Assembly (NCBI GenBank): GCA_040954595.2
Contig: CM082580.2
Location: forward strand, 4,526,001-4,590,000
DNA length: 64,000 nucleotides
DNA from: Balanoglossus misakiensis
Lineage: Eukaryota > Hemichordata
Reading direction: 5' to 3'
Below are positions 50,304-64,000 of this stretch, piece after piece. Position 1 is the first letter of the stretch. The number at the start of each line of letters is the position of its first letter. Both the position numbers and the translations under genes were made by a program. Below the pieces are notes generated by a model. The model had not been told where the DNA came from. It was given only the letters and a program-made list of their open reading frames with translations, and did no database searches.

Positions 50304-53300
50304 CTACTTGTCTGTGTTGGGTTGGTCGATTGAGCAGGAAGGTATATTTAACGACGGAGTGTAGGTGGAAACCGGCGTCAATGTTTCTGGGTCGAAGCCA
50401 TCCTTGCCGTTCAACCAGAAGGTGTACATAGACCCCTTCCCCTAAATGGAACAAACAAGTAAACAAACAACATGGTTACAACGGTTGCTGTCTGTTTTTT
50501 GCACATCGTATGGTAAAAATATACAAATATATCATTGGTTGATATTCGAATTGCCCGTCTTACTGCAGTCTGCAACCCACGATATATATACAAACATATC
50601 TACAAATGTATAGATTGATATTCGAATTGCCTGTTTTACTTCAGTCTGAAAAACTCGCGCGTACGAATCTTGTACAAAGCAGCTACTTTTGAAACAACTT
50701 CCCAAACAAAGGACTGTAGTGTCATGTCATTATTTTGTCGGACGACAACAATAGTCCGTAAATAATTGAAACATAATCATGAAAAATACACTACTTCAAA
50801 AACACGAATGTCTCATAAGACAAAATATTTGACCGATCAAGCATAGTAGAGCCAGCAAAGCGTCTTCAATTTGACACGGTGACGTTTACACACGTAATTA
50901 CCTGTAACTCAACCAAACCACGTTTACTCAAATAGTATCCTTCCAGCTTCATCAGGATGTCGTACGTCTCTTTGCTGACATGGATGCGATTAGCTGAATA
51001 AGAGGAAGAAGGGTTGAGTTAGTGATATAACATTAAATAAATAAAGTATAATAATATTCAGCACTAATCAAAAGCGATGGTGTTTGCAATATTCTAGGCA
51101 CACTGGGGTGAAATTCCTTCCGGGTTACCCCATTAAAGGGACAAAGTCTCTCTCTCGCTGGTCTTTTTCCATTAATTATGTTTGATACAAGACGCTGTTT
51201 ATGTTATTCTACATGTGGATATATAGTGAATCAATGTTCGACCACACACAACTTCCATCTCGTTTGTAGGATATGAGAGTAAAAACTCGCCCAAAATGAA
51301 TAAATGGTAAAGAACGATTATTCATTTTGGCGAGTTTTTTCACTCTCCTGTCTATAAGAGGGATGGAAGTTGTGTGTGGTTGAACGTTCATTCACTATAT
51401 ATCCACATGTAGAATAACAAACGTTGTTTCTTATCAAATATAATTAATGGAAAAAAGGGCAGCGAGAGAGAGACATTGTCCCTTTAAGGGAAGTGTTTAC
51501 ATGCTATGCTGGAACCGGAGCTGACAGTGCACATGCTGCCTATAGCATCTATTCCAGGGTATGCATGTAAACTTACATCTTGAAAAATTATAAATTTCTG
51601 CTACGATAATTCCGTAATTTTATTAAAATATAGTTTTTGTACACTGTAATAACCCTCTAAGAGTCGACAATCATGCACTGAATGACATGCTGGATTAAAA
51701 AAAAATCTTAAATGGTTGTTGTTTTGTCACTCGCGGGCACCCACCCGTGGTCCTTTGTGATACAGTTTAACGCCCTCATCGGTACTTTACTAAATCACAG
51801 CATATGCAGTCATGCCAACACCGACAACAAAAAACTTAACTCACGCTCTCCTGCGCCCTCTAACCGTTCGGCGATATTGACAGTGTTACCGAACAAACAA
51901 TAGCGGGGCATCTTTGTACCAACAATCCCTGCAACGACAGGACCTGAAAATACAAGGAATCATTACACATCGAAAAGCGCTCAACTTATTTTCTTTAAAA
52001 AATATGTGGCATACGTCTGAATGGTTATACTAAAATATGACACACTTTTAGAAATATAACTGATTTACCTTTGGAAACCAAACTAATGACGAACATGAAA
52101 CGCTGCAATCGATGTTTCTCTCAGGAGATACATTTCAAAACGGAATATTAAGTTTGAGAAAAGGGGGTGATCCTACCAGAGTGGATGCCAATGCGCAGTC
52201 TCATAACAAATCCCGGGAGATGCGCCAGTTTCAAACAAGAGACATGATAAGTGAGATCCAACGATAGAGTTGCGATATGTCCGGCATGTTCCTGTCCGTT
52301 TCTTCGTGGTACACCTGAACAAATGTTAGATACAGGTAAAAACATGAAACTGTACATTACAGTATTACTCGCCATTATTTAAAGTATAATATTTGCTCAC
52401 TACGTTACATGCAATGATATAAATTAATACTAAATATATAACTATACATGTAAACCGATTTATATGGACTTTTACCCGACATAAGGCTGTGAGATTTCAT
52501 TCAGAACACAAAGGAGTGTGACTTATATTTATTACTGAGGGAGGGGCGACGTTTGCCTCTGTGTGGTTGTAAGTGCAGTGGTCATTTTCATACGCCTGCG
52601 CTGTCTGCCATTAGATCTACATCCGCCGCGAAGATCACACAGGCCAGAGTTCCTTTATCAAATCCGTCTATTTCAGGCTGATTCCATTATATAGGTTTTA
52701 TGATTTCTGTTGTGAACTATGTACGCTACAGCTAAAACTCCCAAAACGCCTTACCGGGAATATACCCCTCTCAACGAGTCTGTCACTAAACGTGTCAATT
52801 CGCATGAAAATCCATCTTTGTGTGTTAGCATAATGTCCACTTTACACATTCACATACATGTCCACGGTCCTTCAGGTGAGAGCTAAGGACATTCAGAATA
52901 TCGCAATCGGTCGACGTTCTCTCCTGCGAGGAACAACAACTTCAGTGTAAATGTATATATCCTTGTACTGCGTGTTACAAATATACCAAGGGTGAAAAGA
53001 TCCTTAATAAATTCCATCTAATATAATGTTGACAGGAATAATTGGCAACTCTTGTGTGTTAAGAAGACAAGTAGCCGCTGTTTATCCATGCAAGTATACG
53101 AAAACCAAAACAAATTATTGTCTGGTCGATAACTATTTTCGAGGTAATTAAGGCCACAGATCACATATTGAACGTTCCAGTATTGTTGAGAGACATATCT
53201 ATGATGCATATAATACAAAATGTATAGGCCTACGCTTAAGGAATCAATGTAACATATGAACTTACCTGATACTACCATGTAAGCATCGCCAATGGTCTCC

Positions 53301-54772
53301 ACTTTATGCACGTCGTACTTCTCAATGCGGGAATCGAAGCACAAATAGAGCAAATTGAGCATGCGCGTGACCTGGAGAGGGCTGCTCTTGGAGCAAATAG
53401 ACGTGAATCCAACGATGTCGGAGAAGAAGACGGTGGCTTCTTTGAAGCTCTCCGGTGGGACGCGCTCGTTTTTCTTCAATTGATGGGCGACTGCCCTCGG
53501 TAAGAGACGATAGAGTAAGGAGACCGCCCTCTTGCGTTCACGCTGTAGGGACTTGCTTTGTACAACGAGGCTGGACGCGAACATTTGCATACTGCTGGTC
53601 AGTTTCGTCACCAGAAACAAAACTGTCGGTCCAATAAAACATACTAATAACAGCACCAGTATGACCACTGCCAAATTTCTCAAGTCCCCCGATAGTCCGT
53701 CGTCGAACTTCTGCAATATGTTGTCGGATACTCTCTCTTGTATCAGCAGCAGAATGTCCATGTAGCTTGTCATATTCGCATACCAGTAGTTTGCGGCGTG
53801 CCACGAGGCGTCGACGCTGATGTTCTGTCGGATAGTCTCTCGCATATCAGAGATCGATCTTACAACGTCGCCTGGCAGCTCGCCCATTAACTCGTCATGG
53901 AATTCTTTGATTTCGGGAGCGTATTGCCAGGAAGCCTCGAAGTTGCCCTTGGCTCTGTAAGCCCTTTCCAGATAATCGATAAAATGGTTGTCGTCTGTGA
54001 ATTTTCCCGTCGAAAAGTAGACAGCGCCTAGAGTCCGTTCTATTCCAACGTCTTCTTTGCTAACGATGAGAAGTTGGAACCCGACAAGACTGGTCCATGC
54101 CTGTCCGGAACCGCGAAATTTGCCCAATGTTTCGTAAAGCCAGTTGATGAAGAACTTGATAGAATTGGAGTAGAATTCGATCTCATCTAACATGGTAGAC
54201 GTCGAGATGTACAAGTCGCGCCGGTGTGTGTCGAGGTACCTCTGGAAGGACTCTTTTGAATTGAATTCCATGACCAAGTTGCCAGAGTCGCCCAGCCAAC
54301 CGTTGAGTTTGGCAAGCGCAGCGTCGGTTTCTGGGTACGTATCTGTCAGAGCTTGTCGGCTTAGCGGGCTTATTGTACTGAGGTACAGCGTCGACATGTC
54401 TCGCTCGCTCTGAAGAAAGTGGAGGAAGTTTCCCAGCTCCCTGCCGAAGGAAATGGCCTGGCGGATTTTCAAGGACGCCCTGTTGGCCTTCACGACCGTC
54501 GTCAAGTTGTTGCTCGCCAGGGCGGCCAGAGTAATGATCGGAATCATCGTTAAAACCATCATCTTGGTTAGCTGCCATCTCCTGCTCGATTTCTTCATGG
54601 GATCGCAGCTCCACCAAGACTTGCCAGCTTTCCAGTTGAACAGATTTTGTACGGACACGGATGTTTCGCTCAGACTCGCTAGAGTGCCTCTTGATCCACC
54701 AATATTATAGCCGCTATTTACATCACTTACAGTAAAGACTGTATCTTTGCTCGGTGAATTATGTGAAGCCAT
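50304..54772 (-). CDS. NIT-domain transmembrane guanylate cyclase, copy B, 5 exons
   Basis: A predicted 657-residue paralogue of the cyclase at 30982-34873, in the opposite orientation. Minus-strand exons: 54772-53266, 52314-52177, 51943-51845, 50993-50902, 50441-50304. The first four exons have the same lengths as in copy A (1507, 138, 99, 92) and the same phases; only the last differs (138 against 126). Seen: TM1 about 71-88, NIT-type domain about 98-345 ([33 protein letters not shown]), TM2 about 368-388, cyclase domain with Asp452, Asp496, Glu492, Cys564, Asn571 and Arg575. One difference is Asn568 where copy A and most guanylate cyclases have Asp (FGNTVN). The N-terminal 35 residues and C-terminal tail are divergent, while the core is strongly conserved, so both copies are probably under selection. 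Confidence 0.92.
51133..51487. mobile_element. Complete TTAA-flanked foldback MITE (family 1)
   Basis: The element at 51137-51483 (347 bp) begins AGGGACAAAGTCTCTCTC and ends with the complement (...GACATTGTCCCT). TTAA lies at 51133-51136 and 51484-51487. The two halves are nearly complementary over their full length: CATTAATTATGTTTGATA, CTACATGTGGATATATAG and ACCACACACAACTTCCATC each reappear inverted. It lies in an intron of cyclase B. There is no coding capacity. The TTAA duplication suggests a piggyBac-type mobiliser. Confidence 0.93.
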
Positions 54773-56963
54773 TTTCGCAATGATGAAACAGGTAACATAT
54801 CTGCAATATAATTTACCAGAGTTTGTGATAAGCTAGTGTATTATTTTCTACCAAATGCTACGTTCAAACTTGGCAAAACTGACACTGTTTCAGAGGCAGT
54901 ATGTGTTTTACAAACAACAGGTATTGTCATCCGAAATAATGAAAAAAAAAACTGCATCCGCGGTTTTGTAGTACTATGCAATGATACTTACAAGTTGTGC
55001 GTACGTCCTCTTAAGCTCAGAATCAAGGGACGGCGTTCTCATTCCTTTTATACGTTTCATGGTAAACTCTCTAACTGTTTTCCGAAGCGGGGAGTACCTG
55101 GCTGCGTCACACAAAGGGACTTGCAAATGTCAAGAGGTAATTAGCCGAGGTAATTATGCGGCTAGCGAACACCTTGACGTCATAATCACTATGATACCGG
55201 CTAAGATGAGCTGCACTAATGATGTAAATTCTATTTGTTTCTACAGTTGATATTTGTTGTTGTGTTACCATATCGACCGTATCGACTTACGCATGAATTA
55301 TTCCATTCCGGGGGAAGTGGTTGTATGATTTACAAGAACAAATTGTTGGAGCCAACTTTTAGTACCAGAAAAGCGTTTGCTTCCAAGGGGCTAAAATTGC
55401 TGTATACAAACTTTGGCTAGCACATATTGTCTTCAGATGTCCATGAAACTGTCGCCTTCTATAACATATTACGCAAGCTTCCTTCAAAGTATCAATTCTC
55501 AATTAGCCATTCTCATATTCGTTTAGCCTTCAGGTTAAAATTATTTTTTAAACCATGAACCCCTTTCCGTTTAACTTTTGACACTATATTTCAGGTTATT
55601 TTTGCTCTCTCTCTCTTTCAATAAGTTGTCACTATCAAATTTGCACGATTCATGCATTTTCATGGCGTCGGCTTTACAAACTCGTGTGTTACCGCCAGAT
55701 AACGCAGATTACTCAAAGCAAGGATATCATCGATTGCAGTTTGCCCATGCAACATCTGCTAACGAATACGATATCGATTATTTCGCGCTATAGACATGTT
55801 TCCCCAGGGTTAGGAGAATGTACGAGTTTCAGTTCATGCACACAAATTAGACTATCTCAGTGGGAGGCTCGACGACGTTGAGAAACGCCACTTTAATTGG
55901 AAGACTAACTTCTGTGATAATTATAGGTTCTGGACAAGGAACTCCATGGCAATAAAGTAATAAGTGAAGTATGCTAAAACTGGGCCAAATCTCGTGAACT
56001 GCGATAACATGATCGCCATCTTTCGATACTTAATTTTTCACGGGGAATCCGAAGAAATTTCAAATCAGGCCTCGAAATTGTACCGCATGCCCTAAGGAGA
56101 AGAACTCGTATTTGGATGACACAAAACAAGATGTCGGACAACAGTAAAATGATCGGCGACGGTGAGTATTTTACGCCATTTTCATAAGTTTTGATCAAAC
56201 GGAATCGAATAGAACACCCCATTCAGAAATATGCAATTCAATCTACCGGGATTGTTTCGTAACGCAATGCCTTCCCGTAAACTGTGACGATTTTGGGTAA
56301 GTTCGTCATTTAGCAATACGAGAGCAGCCATTCTACTGCTGTATATACACATCAGACGGTTGCTTATGCATGGCTGGTGCATGGCGTGACCTAAAGGTAT
56401 TGAATTTCCTACAGTTTTCAATCCTTGAGACGTGACCAAAATTCATCATAGCAGGCCCGGATGGGGTCGTTTTACAAAGTGCAAAGTACATACTGTGAGT
56501 GAGAAGGAAAAAAAGTCTAGTCGACTTGGCGTCTCCAATCAGGTCGAGGGCTAATCGGCACGGTACGTCCTTTTCTGGTTTATTAGGAGTTACTGATCAT
56601 TCACGACCGATATCAGTCTTTTTACCTATCGAATAAGGCTTATATCACTGCTCTCTAACATAGTAGAATGTTATCATTAGCTTTTAGTGACCGGTTGACG
56701 TGTATTCAAGAGTTGAGAGATTTTTTCCAAGGCTCACCGACGCTGGATTTCAACGTTAACAAAAATGTTGCAAGTTTTACTAGGGAGACTGATCAGACTA
56801 TCTTAAAATTCTAGTTATTTCCGAACAGACAAATTGCGTAGTCCACCACTGACACAAACAGGTGCCGCTCTCTCCCTAAATGACACCCCCTGTGGTGTTA
56901 CACGGAAACGATGACTCATCATTTTCCATTCTCTACAACCTTATACACAGAAGCATCTTCAAG
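54773..56963. promoter_or_regulatory. Divergent intergenic region between cyclase B and SLC13
   Basis: 2.2 kb between the start codons of two head-to-head genes. Promoters of both should be here, but no TATA box, initiator or CpG-dense block stands out. The short open frames do not resemble proteins. An upstream in-frame ATG at 56880 could extend the SLC13 N-terminus by 28 residues. Confidence 0.45.
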
Positions 56964-63974
<7,011 letters not shown>

Positions 63975-64000
63975 GTAAGCGTAGCTATACCTATACCTGC

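Overview
This window is animal nuclear DNA. Genes are split into many short exons with GT-AG introns, there is no operon layout, the background is AT-rich, and microsatellites and non-autonomous DNA transposons are dense. The protein content fits a marine invertebrate. It includes animal NIT-domain guanylate cyclases, which vertebrates lack, and an OSGEP that keeps the human length and the human numbering of its metal ligands. A hemichordate, cephalochordate or other invertebrate deuterostome is my best guess, but the species cannot be settled from the sequence alone.

Layout. Bases 1-6.7 kb hold no recognisable gene, only a minisatellite and T-rich repeats. A complete ten-exon DEG/ENaC (ASIC-like) channel gene follows (+, 6684-14353). 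Next is RP9, a zinc-knuckle splicing-related gene (-, 16270-18321), head to head with OSGEP/KAE1 (+, 19130-24033), the catalytic subunit of the KEOPS tRNA t6A complex. From 24 to 31 kb is a transposon-rich stretch with two foldback elements, one of them 3.6 kb and ending 144 bp before the start codon of a NIT-domain guanylate cyclase (+, 30982-34873). A 13-exon SLC23/NAT transporter lies on the minus strand (37617-43839). A second NIT-domain guanylate cyclase, in inverted orientation and with the same exon structure, is at 50304-54772 (-). The 5' 11 exons of a divergent SLC13 transporter (+, from 56964) run off the right edge.

All exon models were built by hand from splice signals, reading-frame phase and protein-family similarity. 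In each gene the exon phases close without a break. The OSGEP model gives 335 residues, RP9 228, the channel 512, the cyclases 653 and 657, SLC23 643, and SLC13 496 so far.

Biology. The paired cyclases are the most distinctive content. Each has a NIT (nitrate/nitrite-sensing-type) domain between two membrane helices, joined to a class III cyclase domain with guanylate-type residues, so they probably turn an extracellular small-molecule signal into cGMP. They flank a NAT transporter whose signature motif carries Glu, as in nucleobase carriers, rather than the Pro of vertebrate ascorbate carriers. The SLC13 gene has lost key residues of both sodium/substrate SNT motifs. The genes otherwise look functionally independent, as is usual in animal genomes.
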